From Fermentimonas sp. (lineage in GTDB: Bacteria > Bacteroidota > Bacteroidia > Bacteroidales > Dysgonomonadaceae), in contig JADMKP010000007.1 in the NCBI GenBank assembly GCA_015478775.1, positions 62,001-126,000 on the forward strand: a stretch of 64,000 nt of DNA, given 5' to 3'. A program made the translations under genes and the position numbers. The notes beneath the pieces are model-generated. The model searched no databases and was not told where the DNA came from. It saw only the letters and a program-made list of their open reading frames with translations. Position 1 is the first letter of the stretch; each line of letters opens with the position of its first letter. Below are positions 8,331 through 17,712 of this stretch, piece after piece.

Positions 8331-9725
8331 ATGAATCTACTCACTGCAGATATAGGCAGTACATATACCAAACTAACCGCCATTGATTCTATACAAAGAA
8401 GAATAATTGCAACATCTTCTGCTTTTACAACTGTTGAAACGGATGTTTTGGAAGGGTTCAACAAGGCCTACAGCAAACTTAAAAATATAACTCCTAACTT
8501 CAGTTATGATAAGCTTTATTGCTGTAGTAGTGCGGCGGGTGGCTTGAAAATGATAGCTATTGGACTTGTTCCAGAGCTTACATCTAAAGCGGCTAAACTT
8601 GCAGCATCTAGTGCAGGTGCAAAAGTGGTAAAAAGTTATGCATTTGAACTCTCACCTAATGAGCAAAAAGAGATTCAGAATATAGATGCCGATTTGATTT
8701 TACTATCTGGCGGTACTGATGGAGGTAACAAAGAGGTAATATTACAAAATGCAAAAAAACTTGCCGAGATTGAGGGTAACTTCAGAGTTATAGTGGCTGG
8801 AAATAAAAGTGCAACCTCTGAAATAACAGAAATATTTAGAGCAGCAAATAAACAATTTGTGATTACTGAAAATGTAATGCCCTCTTTTAATAAACTAAAT
8901 ATTGAGCCTGCTCGTGAGAAAATTAAAGAGCTTTTCATAAATCACATTATTGAAGCTAAAGGATTAAACAAGTTACAGGAGATGTCTAATAATGATATAA
9001 TTCCAACTCCTTTATCTGTTTTAATGGCTTGCGAATTACTTAGTGAGGGCACCACTGAAGTTGAAGGCATTGGAGAACTAATTGCAATTGATATTGGTGG
9101 AGCAACTACCGATATATACTCAATTGCCGAGGGTAATCCAACTTTAACAAATACTATTATTAAAGGTTTACATGAACCCAAAAGTAAGCGTAGTGTAGAG
9201 GGTGACCTTGGTATGAGATATAGTTTAAGCTCTCCGAGAGAAGAACTCAATTTACCGTCTTTCTTAAAATCAGCGAGTATCGAAAAGGAAATAATTGATG
9301 GATGGATTAATAAGTGTATTAATAGGCCCGAAAGTTTAGCTGAGAGAGAGTCGGTTGAGCAAGTCATAGAAGAGTATTTAGCATTCTCGGCGGGTAAGAT
9401 TGCACTTGAACGACATGTAGGAAAGTATGAGTTAATTTACACTCCTTTTGGTGAATCATTTGCGCTTACCGGTAAGGATCTTTCAAATATTAAAACTGTA
9501 ATTGGTATAGGCGGAGTAATAGTAAATGCTATAAATCCAATCGAAATTTTAAAAAGTGTGGAGAAATCTCGCGAGGATATAAAATTTGCCAAACCTATAA
9601 TGCCCAATTACTTTATCGATAAAAGTTATATATTTTCTTCGATGGGTTTATTAAGTAAGGAATACCCACATCTAGCTCATAAACTATTGAGAGAGAATAT
9701 TGTGCAGGTTAATACAAATAATTAA
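8331..9725 (+). CDS. glmL: GlmL/MutL, glutamate mutase-associated ASKHA ATPase
   Basis: 464 residues. It is an actin/Hsp70-type ATPase: phosphate-1 loop TADIGSTYTKLTAID near the N-terminus, phosphate-2 loop IAIDIGGATTDIYSI near residue 250, and an adenosine motif GIGGVIVNA near 395. MutL proteins sit between the two mutase subunit genes in this pathway and are thought to act as chaperones or reactivators that exchange damaged cobalamin. It begins 4 bases after glmS, implying coupled translation. The role is inferred from family and position. Confidence 0.93.
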   Translation: MNLLTADIGSTYTKLTAIDSIQRRIIATSSAFTTVETDVLEGFNKAYSKLKNITPNFSYDKLYCCSSAAGGLKMIAIGLVPELTSKAAKLAASSAGAKVVKSYAFELSPNEQKEIQNIDADLILLSGGTDGGNKEVILQNAKKLAEIEGNFRVIVAGNKSATSEITEIFRAANKQFVITENVMPSFNKLNIEPAREKIKELFINHIIEAKGLNKLQEMSNNDIIPTPLSVLMACELLSEGTTEVEGIGELIAIDIGGATTDIYSIAEGNPTLTNTIIKGLHEPKSKRSVEGDLGMRYSLSSPREELNLPSFLKSASIEKEIIDGWINKCINRPESLAERESVEQVIEEYLAFSAGKIALERHVGKYELIYTPFGESFALTGKDLSNIKTVIGIGGVIVNAINPIEILKSVEKSREDIKFAKPIMPNYFIDKSYIFSSMGLLSKEYPHLAHKLLRENIVQVNTNN

Positions 9726-9764
9726 TATCAAGATAACAGCCTAAAAGTATTTTAATCTAAAAGT

Positions 9765-11222
9765 ATGGAAATAACTAATAAAAAATTAACCGATGACTTC
9801 TTTTTTGCAGAACGTGAGAAAGTTCTAAATCAATGGAAAACAGGCAAAGAGGTTGACTTTAAATCTTCTGTAGAGTACCAAAAGTCAATACCTACAGAGA
9901 AACGATTTGGATTGAAGTTGGCTGAAGCTGCGGCAAATAGTCTTACTTTAATCCAACCCAGAGCAGGTGTAGCATTATATGATGAGCATATTAATTTGCT
10001 TAAGTATCTTGAAAATGAGGGTGAAGCCGACCTACTACCTACTACAGTAGACAGTTATACCAGATTGAATAGATATAATGAAGCGGAAGATGGAATAAAT
10101 AAAAGTAAGGACACTGGGAGATCAATGTTAAATGGCTTTCCTATTGTAAATTACGGAGTTGATATCTGTCGTAAAGTTACATCTGCCCTTAAAAAACCTG
10201 TACAAGTACGTCATGGAACTCCTGACGCTAGATTGCTTACTGAAATTTCAATAGCAGGGGGGTTCACATCATATGAAGGTGGTGGCATTTCATATAATAT
10301 ACCGTATTCTAAAAATCATTCAATTGAACAAACAATTTCTCATTGGCAATATACAGACCGATTAATTGGATTGTATGAAGAAGCTGGAGTATCAATAAAT
10401 CGTGAACCATTTGGACCATTAACAGGCACTCTTATTTCGCCTTGCTTATCTGGATCGGTAGCAATAATTGAAGCTTTGCTTGCTGCAGAACAAGGGGTTA
10501 AAGACATTACAGTTGGCTATGGTCAGTGTGGCAACTTAATACAAGATGTAGCAGCCATTAAATCTTTGGAATTGCTAACAAGACAGTATCTGAATAAGTT
10601 TGGATATAATGATGTAAGAGTTACTACAGTTTTTCATCAATGGATGGGAGGATTTCCGCAAGATGAATCAAAAGCTTTTGGGGTTATATCGTGGGGGGCA
10701 GCGGTGGCGGTGCTTGCTAAAGCGACAAAAGTTATTGTTAAAACACCACATGAGGCAATGGGTGTACCAACTAAAGAAGCAAATGCAGCGGGGCTACTTG
10801 CAACTAAACAATTAGTCTCGATGCTTAGAGATCAGGACATCCGATCTATTCCAGCTGTAATTGCGGAAAGTGAAATTATTAGTGAAGAGGTTAAATGTAT
10901 ATTAAACAAAGTTGAAGAATTAGGAAAAGGAGATATTGCGGTGGGCACCGTTGCTGCTTTTGAGGCAGGAGTTATTGATATTCCTTTTGCTCCGAGTAAA
11001 TATAATGCAGGCAAAGTTATGCCAGCCAGAGATAAGATGGGGGCAGTTAGATTAATAGACACCGGCAACTTACCATTCACCCCCGAACTAAAAAACTTCC
11101 ACAGAGGCAAATTAGAAGAACGTGCCGTTCAAGAAAAACGTCCCGTAAGCATACAAATGGTAATAGATGATGTTTATGCAATTGGAAAAGGTTTTTTAGT
11201 TGGACGTCCGGGAAAGAGATAA
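9765..11222 (+). CDS. glmE: Glutamate mutase epsilon subunit
   Basis: 485 residues, the normal size of the TIM-barrel catalytic subunit. Visible family segments are [12 protein letters not shown], the arginine-bearing [41 protein letters not shown] and [20 protein letters not shown]. It holds the substrate glutamate through conserved arginines and generates the radical with the adenosylcobalamin held by GlmS. Third gene of the operon, 39 bases after glmL and 21 before the ammonia-lyase. Full length and apparently intact. Confidence 0.96.
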   Translation: MEITNKKLTDDFFFAEREKVLNQWKTGKEVDFKSSVEYQKSIPTEKRFGLKLAEAAANSLTLIQPRAGVALYDEHINLLKYLENEGEADLLPTTVDSYTRLNRYNEAEDGINKSKDTGRSMLNGFPIVNYGVDICRKVTSALKKPVQVRHGTPDARLLTEISIAGGFTSYEGGGISYNIPYSKNHSIEQTISHWQYTDRLIGLYEEAGVSINREPFGPLTGTLISPCLSGSVAIIEALLAAEQGVKDITVGYGQCGNLIQDVAAIKSLELLTRQYLNKFGYNDVRVTTVFHQWMGGFPQDESKAFGVISWGAAVAVLAKATKVIVKTPHEAMGVPTKEANAAGLLATKQLVSMLRDQDIRSIPAVIAESEIISEEVKCILNKVEELGKGDIAVGTVAAFEAGVIDIPFAPSKYNAGKVMPARDKMGAVRLIDTGNLPFTPELKNFHRGKLEERAVQEKRPVSIQMVIDDVYAIGKGFLVGRPGKR

Positions 11223-11243
11223 AATTTAGCATAAAAAAAACAG

Positions 11244-12494
11244 ATGAAGATAAAAAAACTTATTTGTTCACCAGGTAAAACAGGATTCTATTTTGACGAC
11301 CAACTGGCAATTAAAAGAGGAGCTGAGAATGATGGTGCATTTTATAAAGGAGTGACTGCAACACCAGGTTTTAAATCAGTAAGACAAGCTGGAGAATCGA
11401 TCTCAATAATCTTTGTTTTAGAAAATGGAGCATTTGCTTTTGGAGATTGTGCAGCGGTACAATATTCGGGTGCAGGAGGACGTGATCCTCTTTTTCTGGC
11501 TGACAACTTTATTCCTATAATAGAAAAGGAGATTGCTCCGCTATTTGAGGGAAAAGATATTAGCACTTTTAAAGAGATGTGCAATATAATTGAAAATGCT
11601 ATTAACCCCAATACGGGTAAACAATATCATACCGCAATAAGATATGGCATAACTCAGGCCTGTCTTGATGCAGTGGCTAAAAGCAAATCGTTGTTAATGG
11701 CTGAGGTCATAGCAGATGAATATGGCACTAACTTATCTGAAACAACCATACCCATTTTCTCACAATCGGGCGATGATCGCTATCTAAATGTAGATAAAAT
11801 GATAATGAAGAGGGCCGATGTACTACCTCATGCATTATTTAATCACCCCGAAAGCAAGGTTGGAGCTAACGGACATAAGGTTAAAGAATATTTGAGTTGG
11901 TTGAGAGATAGAATTATTTCTATGCGACCGGATAGCAATTATAAACCGGTAATTCATATAGATTTGTATGGTACATTAAGCATTATATTTAATAACGATT
12001 TGGATATAATAGCAAATTACATAAGTGAATTAGAACAAATTACAAGTCCTTTTTTACTTAGAGTTGAAGGACCGGTTGATATGGGTGAGAAGAAGGCTCA
12101 GATGGAGGCGTTGCAAACATTACGAGTTAAAATGGAAGAGAGAGGCATATCAGCTGAGATTGTTGCTGATGAGTGGTGCAATACGTTGCAAGATATTATC
12201 GACTTCTGCGAAATGAAAGCAGGCCATATGATGCAAATTAAAACTCCTGATTTAGGGGGGATTAATAATAGTATTGAGGCCGTCCTTTATTGTAAAAAGC
12301 ATGGAATTGGGGCTTACCTGGGTGGAACTTGTAATGAAACATCGCGTTCTGCAGAAATTTGTGCTCATATTGCGATGGCCACCCAACCCGATCAAATTCT
12401 TGCCAAGCCAGGCATGGGAGTAGATGAGGGGTATATGATTGTTTACAATGAGATTAAACGCATATTAGCTATACATTCGGTAACAGCACATTAG
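11244..12494 (+). CDS. mal: Methylaspartate ammonia-lyase
   Basis: 416 residues, an enolase-superfamily enzyme that removes ammonia from 3-methylaspartate to give mesaconate. The catalytic set is complete: His196 (PHALFNH), metal ligands Asp240 (HIDLYG), Glu275 (RVEGPVD) and Asp309 (VADEWCN), and the catalytic base Lys333 (QIKTPDLGG). Each is two positions beyond its counterpart in the well-studied Citrobacter enzyme (H194, D238, E273, D307, K331, from memory). It acts directly after glutamate mutase and is encoded next to it. Confidence 0.96.
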   Translation: MKIKKLICSPGKTGFYFDDQLAIKRGAENDGAFYKGVTATPGFKSVRQAGESISIIFVLENGAFAFGDCAAVQYSGAGGRDPLFLADNFIPIIEKEIAPLFEGKDISTFKEMCNIIENAINPNTGKQYHTAIRYGITQACLDAVAKSKSLLMAEVIADEYGTNLSETTIPIFSQSGDDRYLNVDKMIMKRADVLPHALFNHPESKVGANGHKVKEYLSWLRDRIISMRPDSNYKPVIHIDLYGTLSIIFNNDLDIIANYISELEQITSPFLLRVEGPVDMGEKKAQMEALQTLRVKMEERGISAEIVADEWCNTLQDIIDFCEMKAGHMMQIKTPDLGGINNSIEAVLYCKKHGIGAYLGGTCNETSRSAEICAHIAMATQPDQILAKPGMGVDEGYMIVYNEIKRILAIHSVTAH

Positions 12495-12565
12495 ATTTAT
12501 AAAATTTAATATAGAGTGTTATTCAATTAAGTCAGAATCATAAATATTGAGAACTTTAAAAAGTA

Positions 12566-13924
12566 ATGAAAGAGATTAGAGTATTATCACCCACAGCTAT
12601 TCTTGGTTATGGATTTCCTATTGAATCATTTATTGCAGGAATGGAGCGCAAGCCGCATGTTATAGCGGTTGATGCCGGATCAACAGATCCGGGTCCTTAC
12701 TATCTGGGAGCAGGTAAATCTTTCACAGACAGGAATTCAGTGAAGAGAGATCTTGAAATTATGATTCCTGCAGCACTCGAAGCCGGAATACCACTTATAA
12801 TTGGTACAGCAGGTGGTAGTGGAGGCAAGCCTCACGTTAATTTAACAGTGGATATAATAAAAGAGATTACAAGAGAAAAGAGTTTATCTTATAAGTTGGC
12901 TATTATAGATTCTGAATTCGAAAAAGATTTTATAAAAGAAAATCTTCGTTTGGGTAACATATCTCCCTTATATCCTGCAGAACAAATAAATGAGGAAGAT
13001 ATAGACAATTCAGTGAGAATAGTTGCTCAGATGGGTGAAGAACCATTTATTGAAGCTTTGAATAATGGTGCCGATATGATTATTGCTGGAAGAGCTTACG
13101 ACCCTTCTGTATTTTCTGCATTGGCTATAAAAGAGGGATTTGATAAAGGGTTGGCAATTCATATGGGAAAAATTCTGGAATGTGCTGCTATAACTGCTCT
13201 TCCTGGCAGCGGTAGCGATAGTATGTTTGGATACCTTAGACACGATTGCTTTATCCTTGAACCTCTATCGCCAATACGTCGTTGTACAACACTATCTGTT
13301 GCGGCTCATACATTGTACGAAAAATCTAACCCTTATCTGCTTCCTGGGCCGGGTGGTGCAATTGATTTGCATGAATGCAAATTTGAGCAGATTGATGAGA
13401 GTAGTGTGCGTGTAAGTGGCAGTAAATTTATACCAACCGACGATTACTATGTGAAGCTTGAAGGTGTTAAAAAAGTTGGTTATAGAACTATTTCATGTGC
13501 AGGAGTAAAGGATCCGATAATGATTGCTGATATTGATAATATCACAGCAAGTGTAAGTGAAAGGGTTAGAAATAATTTCGAAAATTATGGTATTATTGAT
13601 TTCTTCCTGGATTTTAAGGTATATGGAAAAAACGCAGTGATGGGCATGTTTGAGAGTATTGATGAAATGATAAGTAATGAATTACTTATAATAATTGAGG
13701 CTGTTGCTCCAACTGAGGAACAGGCAGATACTATATGTGGTTTTGCTAGAAGCACCCTACTCCATTATGGTTATGAAGGAAGAGTCTCTACTGCCGGCAA
13801 TCTTGCTTTTCCATTTTCACCTTCCGATTCAAAAATGGGTGAAGTTTATGAATTTTGCATTTATCATCTAATGAAAGTTGACGATCCGCTAAATATTTTT
13901 CCTATAAGATATATTCAGTTTTGA
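12566..13924 (+). CDS. AtuA-like (DUF1446) protein of the methylaspartate operon
   Basis: 452 residues. Family features are the N-terminal PTAILGYGFPIESFIAGM, AVDAGSTDPGPYYLGAGK, a glycine-rich IIGTAGGSGGKPHV near residue 75, IAGRAYDPSVFSALA near 175 and GPGGAIDLHECKFE near 260. The family is named after acyclic terpene utilisation protein A, but no reaction is established as far as I know. It is the fifth gene of the operon and is followed by a DUF4387 gene, its usual partner, which in some proteins is fused to it. As no iron-sulfur mesaconase or citramalate lyase gene is present here, a role in handling mesaconate is attractive but unproven. Confidence 0.85.
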   Translation: MKEIRVLSPTAILGYGFPIESFIAGMERKPHVIAVDAGSTDPGPYYLGAGKSFTDRNSVKRDLEIMIPAALEAGIPLIIGTAGGSGGKPHVNLTVDIIKEITREKSLSYKLAIIDSEFEKDFIKENLRLGNISPLYPAEQINEEDIDNSVRIVAQMGEEPFIEALNNGADMIIAGRAYDPSVFSALAIKEGFDKGLAIHMGKILECAAITALPGSGSDSMFGYLRHDCFILEPLSPIRRCTTLSVAAHTLYEKSNPYLLPGPGGAIDLHECKFEQIDESSVRVSGSKFIPTDDYYVKLEGVKKVGYRTISCAGVKDPIMIADIDNITASVSERVRNNFENYGIIDFFLDFKVYGKNAVMGMFESIDEMISNELLIIIEAVAPTEEQADTICGFARSTLLHYGYEGRVSTAGNLAFPFSPSDSKMGEVYEFCIYHLMKVDDPLNIFPIRYIQF

Positions 13925-13993
13925 TAGAACTGAATTAATATCACATATAAATAAAACTAAGCCAAGTATCATTTCTATAAAGAAAAAAACAAT

Positions 13994-14311
13994 ATGGAAT
14001 ATAAACTAACAGATGTTGCTTCGGTTATAAGAAGTAAGAATTCAGGACCATACGAGCTTACTTTTGATATTATTTTCAAAGAGTTTGAAATGTATGAAAA
14101 AATAAAAGACGCTAAATTATTCAATTCTAGTATGTTTGCCTCGCTTTATAATATACCTGAATCAAAAATTATGAATATAATATATTTTGATCCTGCAAAA
14201 GCAGTAAAAATTACAATAATTAGACCTATCCCATCTGGTTCTCTGGGTGAAACTGATGTATATGGTGCCCAGCAACATTCGCCCCTTATAAAATATAATT
14301 TTGAACTCTAA
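13994..14311 (+). CDS. DUF4387 family protein
   Basis: 105 residues, small and soluble. MEYKLTDVASVIRSKNSGPY is typical of the family, followed by LTFDIIFKEFEMYEKIKDA and a C-terminal GSLGETDVYGAQQHSPLIKY. DUF4387 is found next to, or fused to, the AtuA-like domain, so the two very probably form one complex. The reaction is unknown. It lies 69 bases after the AtuA-like gene and 16 bases before the P-loop gene. Confidence 0.85.
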   Translation: MEYKLTDVASVIRSKNSGPYELTFDIIFKEFEMYEKIKDAKLFNSSMFASLYNIPESKIMNIIYFDPAKAVKITIIRPIPSGSLGETDVYGAQQHSPLIKYNFEL

Positions 14312-14327
14312 TAACTAAGTACAGAAA

Positions 14328-15287
14328 ATGCATAATTTTATTCAAGATTATATGGTCTCAACTCAATACTTTGCACCTCGTGGCAAAGAGAGACTACTTT
14401 TTCTGGGCGAGCAAATATCTCATAGACACATAAATTTCAACGATTTGTTGATAGGGGTAGTTGGGGATGCAGGAGCTGGGAAATCTTCATTAATTAAAGG
14501 AATGTTCCCTGGTTTGCAGCTATCTAATGATGATGATATTGTAAACCCCCGGAAGATGTTGCAGGTTCGAAACACATTTCAGGGAGTGGATGATGCCACT
14601 ACTTTTCATATTGATGTAAGATTTCAAATGGCATTTACTCAGATGTATGAAATAGTTGAATATGTTCAATTGCTTCTTGAGAAAAAAAGGAGAGTTGTTA
14701 TAGAACATTTTAATTTAATCTATCCTGCTTTAGGTAGAAATGCTGATGTAATTGTTGGTATTGGAGAAGAAATAATCCTTGCACGTCCAAGTCTTTTTGG
14801 ACCACAACCAACAAGCATTTATAAAATTGTGCACGATTCACTACGTTATCGTAAAATGGCTCATTCGGCTGAAGAAGTGGTGGTTTCGATATTAACCAAA
14901 ACCTTCAACATTCCTGAAGATGACTATTATTTCTCTGAAATTCGAAATGGATTTGTAATTAAATTTATGAAAAAGCCCATTATTGATCTTGATAAACTGG
15001 CAGAGTTAATTGATTTACAAATTGCTGAGAATCTTGAAATATCTTATTATGATGAAAATCATATAATGATGGGAGATGAGATTATAGAGTGTGACGGTCC
15101 GCGATTCCATATCAATAATACATCGGAGATTGAACATTTTTCATTAGTTAGAGAATTAATGTACGACCCATACAGTAAAACTTATTGCCTTATAGGGTTA
15201 GTTGACGATGGTGGAGCTGATATATTCAACAGAAACACCGAATATTTCTTGACAAGAAAAGGTATTAACAACGAATCTGGATATTGA
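14328..15287 (+). CDS. P-loop NTPase with tRNA-synthetase SAD-like domain
   Basis: 319 residues. A Walker A motif is at 46-53 (GDAGAGKS), followed by a kinase-like alpha/beta domain with VVIEHFNLIYP near 123. Around 250-270 is IECDGPRFHINNT, which resembles the C-x-x-P-R-x-H core of the second additional domain of alanyl/threonyl-tRNA synthetases. I recall similar proteins beside methylaspartate ammonia-lyase in other genomes, named only for that SAD-like domain. It is the last gene of the operon, 16 bases after DUF4387, and ends at a bidirectional terminator. It could be a small-molecule kinase, a metal or cofactor insertion NTPase, or a regulator; I cannot choose. Confidence 0.75.
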   Translation: MHNFIQDYMVSTQYFAPRGKERLLFLGEQISHRHINFNDLLIGVVGDAGAGKSSLIKGMFPGLQLSNDDDIVNPRKMLQVRNTFQGVDDATTFHIDVRFQMAFTQMYEIVEYVQLLLEKKRRVVIEHFNLIYPALGRNADVIVGIGEEIILARPSLFGPQPTSIYKIVHDSLRYRKMAHSAEEVVVSILTKTFNIPEDDYYFSEIRNGFVIKFMKKPIIDLDKLAELIDLQIAENLEISYYDENHIMMGDEIIECDGPRFHINNTSEIEHFSLVRELMYDPYSKTYCLIGLVDDGGADIFNRNTEYFLTRKGINNESGY

Positions 15288-15304
15288 TTTTAGCATCAAA
15301 ATAA

Positions 15305-15344
15305 AAAAACTACCTGTTAGATTAATTGCTAACAGGTAGTTTTT
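15305..15344. terminator. Bidirectional terminator between the glutamate operon and the CoA-transferase
   Basis: Perfect 16-base arms at 15305-15320 and 15329-15344 around an 8-base loop. The core ACTACCTGTTAG is flanked by five A on one side and five T on the other, so it can stop both converging transcripts. Confidence 0.9.
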
Positions 15345-15366
15345 GTTATTATAAAGTTAAATTGAT

Positions 15367-16860
15367 TTAAAGTTTGTATTTCGCAAAATCTGTATTTATC
15401 ATACTTCCTGTTTCGGCAAGTGAATGATGAAATGCAAAACAACTATACAAATCTTGAGGAATATGCCCTTTAACACCTATATTGAGATATTCATGCAATA
15501 GGGGACGATAGTCTGGATGTGCACACTTTTCTATTATTTCTTCGGCACGCTTTCTTGGTCCTTTACCTCTAAGATCGGCTACACCATATTCTGAAACTAC
15601 AATTTTAACGGAGTGCTCGTTATGGTCTTCGTGCGTAACTTTAGGGACTAAACAACTGATAGCTCCATTTTTAGCAACCGAAGGAGTAAGAAATATAGAT
15701 AGGTATGAATTGCGTGTAAAATCGCCCGAACCTCCTATACCATTCATCATCTTGGTACCATTAACATGTGTAGAATTAACGTTGCCAAAAATGTCAACCT
15801 CTATAGCTGTATTTAAAGAAATGATGCCCAATCTACGTGCAAGACCCGGGTTATTTGATATTTCAGAAGGTCTGAGTACAAGTTTATTTTTAAAGAAATG
15901 GAGATCGTCGTAAAACTTATTGAGAACTTCGTTGCTCACAGTCAGTGAGCACCCGCTTGCAAATGAAATGTTGCCCTGTTGCATCATATCGATTACTGCA
16001 TCTTGTATAACTTCGGTATAAACTTCAAAACGAGGTATTGCCGGATTGTTGCCCATTGAACCTAATACGGCATTAGCAATATTTCCTACACCTGATTGAA
16101 TTGGTAAAAAATGTGCAGGAATTCTACCGGCTTTGAGCTCGGTCACGAAAAAGTCGGCTACATTATTGCCTATTCTTGCAGTAATATCATCAATAGGTGC
16201 AAATCCGCCTCCTTCGGCTTCCTTATCTGTCTCTACAACATAAATTTTTGATGGATTTACCTTAACATACTCCAGACCTATACGGTTTTGAACTTCGTAG
16301 ATAGGTATCTCGCGACGTTTGGGAGGGTCTTGCAACTCATATAGATCGTGTATACCTCGCAGCTTAGTAGGAACTTTTTTATTTAGTTCTACAATTACAA
16401 TATCAGCTAATCTGCAAATTGTTGGAGTTATACCTACGCCCGATGTGGGAACAATTTCACCACTTTCTGTTACATCACAGGCTTCAATTATTGCTACATT
16501 TATTTTTCCAAGAAAGCCGTAACGAATCTCTTGTGCAAGTTGTGAAAGATGAAGATCAAAATAGTCAAACTCTCCATTATTTAGAGCAATGCGCATATCT
16601 TTGTTCGTTTGATATGGTGTACGCATTTTAATTGCTTTTGCGCGTGCTAGTTCTCCATCAATTGAATCTCCAGTTGAAGCACCTGTAAATACGCCAATTT
16701 TAAATGGATTGCCCTTAGCATGCTCTGCTTTAGCTTGAGTAGCAATTGCTACTGGAACAACTTTAGGACAACCTGCATGAGTAAAGCCACTGAATCCTAC
16801 ATTATCATTGTCTTTCACAAGTGATGCTGCTTCTTCAGCGCTAATAAATTTTAATGCCAT
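15367..16860 (-). CDS. Class I acyl-CoA:carboxylate CoA-transferase (acetyl-CoA hydrolase/transferase family)
   Basis: 497 residues, full length for the Cat1/SucC-CoA transferase (AarC/ScpC) family. Visible are the N-terminal GFSGFTHAGCPKVVP, EACDVTESGEIVPTSGVG, and PRFEVYTEVIQDAVIDM, whose central glutamate aligns with the residue that forms the glutamyl-CoA intermediate. The C-terminus has GIGGSGDFTRNSYLS and VVSEYGVADLRGKGPRKRA. It would move CoA between acetate and succinate, propionate or another short acid in the cytoplasm. It converges on the glutamate operon and may connect with sucCD in energy conservation. Exact acyl specificity is not visible. Confidence 0.9.
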   Translation of the reverse strand: MALKFISAEEAASLVKDNDNVGFSGFTHAGCPKVVPVAIATQAKAEHAKGNPFKIGVFTGASTGDSIDGELARAKAIKMRTPYQTNKDMRIALNNGEFDYFDLHLSQLAQEIRYGFLGKINVAIIEACDVTESGEIVPTSGVGITPTICRLADIVIVELNKKVPTKLRGIHDLYELQDPPKRREIPIYEVQNRIGLEYVKVNPSKIYVVETDKEAEGGGFAPIDDITARIGNNVADFFVTELKAGRIPAHFLPIQSGVGNIANAVLGSMGNNPAIPRFEVYTEVIQDAVIDMMQQGNISFASGCSLTVSNEVLNKFYDDLHFFKNKLVLRPSEISNNPGLARRLGIISLNTAIEVDIFGNVNSTHVNGTKMMNGIGGSGDFTRNSYLSIFLTPSVAKNGAISCLVPKVTHEDHNEHSVKIVVSEYGVADLRGKGPRKRAEEIIEKCAHPDYRPLLHEYLNIGVKGHIPQDLYSCFAFHHSLAETGSMINTDFAKYKL

Positions 16861-16944
16861 ATTAATTAACTATATTTTGTTTAGTTGTTACTTATTATTT
16901 GTTTGATTTATCATATGCATGGTATCGGCTTAACGATTACGTGC

Positions 16945-17442
16945 TTAGTACTTTCTTTTTATAATTTCGCTATATATAAGGGCTTTAACTAGTTCGTTTC
17001 TGCTATTATCACCTGTAAGATCGTTTACTATATCATTTCCTAAAGTTGGACTACTAATAGCTTTAATTCTGTTTTGAGAATCGGTGTCTTGCATGTATGT
17101 TTCGCCGGTATCATTTACGTATATAGAATTTTTGAGTGACGATTCTTTATCAAAATCGGTTAAAAATTGCATTGATGATTGGAACGCGGTATGCCCTTCT
17201 TTTACATGACTCTTGGCAATATCGCTTTCCCATGAGCTTTTTCTGTTTACAACTTTTGGATTTGGAGGTGTAATTTTCTTATATAGGGGCGGAATTATCT
17301 CTGGCTCATCATATTCGTATATATCAGGTTTTGGTTGTGATTGTTGCTTTTGCTCATTTTTCTTCTTTCTGGAATCATTAAAAAAACCCAATATCATGAA
17401 AAGTGAAAGAATGATTATATAAAAGAGGTCCCCTATTTCCAT
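16945..17442 (-). CDS. Membrane-anchored hypothetical protein
   Basis: 165 residues from the ATG at 17440-17442. A single hydrophobic segment (about 5-19, LFYIIILSLFMILGF) is followed by a basic lysine/glutamine-rich stretch and a proline-rich linker (EPEIIPPLYKKITPPNP), then a charged, mostly soluble tail ending KALIYSEIIKRKY. I start here because the nine extra upstream residues do not resemble a signal, and CAAAAATA at 17467-17474 gives a -7 box about 25 bases upstream on this strand. I do not recognise the family. It is divergent from the miaB leader and stands alone. Confidence 0.7.
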   Translation of the reverse strand: MEIGDLFYIIILSLFMILGFFNDSRKKKNEQKQQSQPKPDIYEYDEPEIIPPLYKKITPPNPKVVNRKSSWESDIAKSHVKEGHTAFQSSMQFLTDFDKESSLKNSIYVNDTGETYMQDTDSQNRIKAISSPTLGNDIVNDLTGDNSRNELVKALIYSEIIKRKY

Positions 17443-17515
17443 AATTTTATTAATTTTGTAATGGGACAAAAATAGTTATTTTTTACCTGTTTAAGAATGT
17501 TTTGGAGAAAAAAAA

Positions 17516-17620
17516 CGAGAGCAACTTCACAGTCACTCTCGAGCATTTTTAACCAAAACCTTAACTATGAAAAAAATCTTATTTTTTCCTTATTACAAAA
17601 ATAGGAAAATAATCGAATAA
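17516..17620 (+). other. miaB leader: hairpin plus 17-codon open reading frame
   Basis: A hairpin with CGAGAG (17516-17521) and CTCTCG (17536-17541) has an inner ACT/AGT stem. A T run follows, then AACCAAAACCTTAACT and an ATG at 17567. The short frame 17567-17620 would encode MKKILFFPYYKNRKIIE. Its 3' half can fold again (TTTTCCTTATT against AATAGGAAAA, one bulge). This looks like a terminator followed by a leader or attenuator module, not a normal gene. No product is claimed. Confidence 0.35.
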
Positions 17621-17712
17621 ATGCAATTTAAGTCATTTAAAATACTATTTAAATTTTCATTTTCCAGACAATAATTATAATCACAGTTTTAAAAAGCTTC
17701 GAAAGGAAAAAA

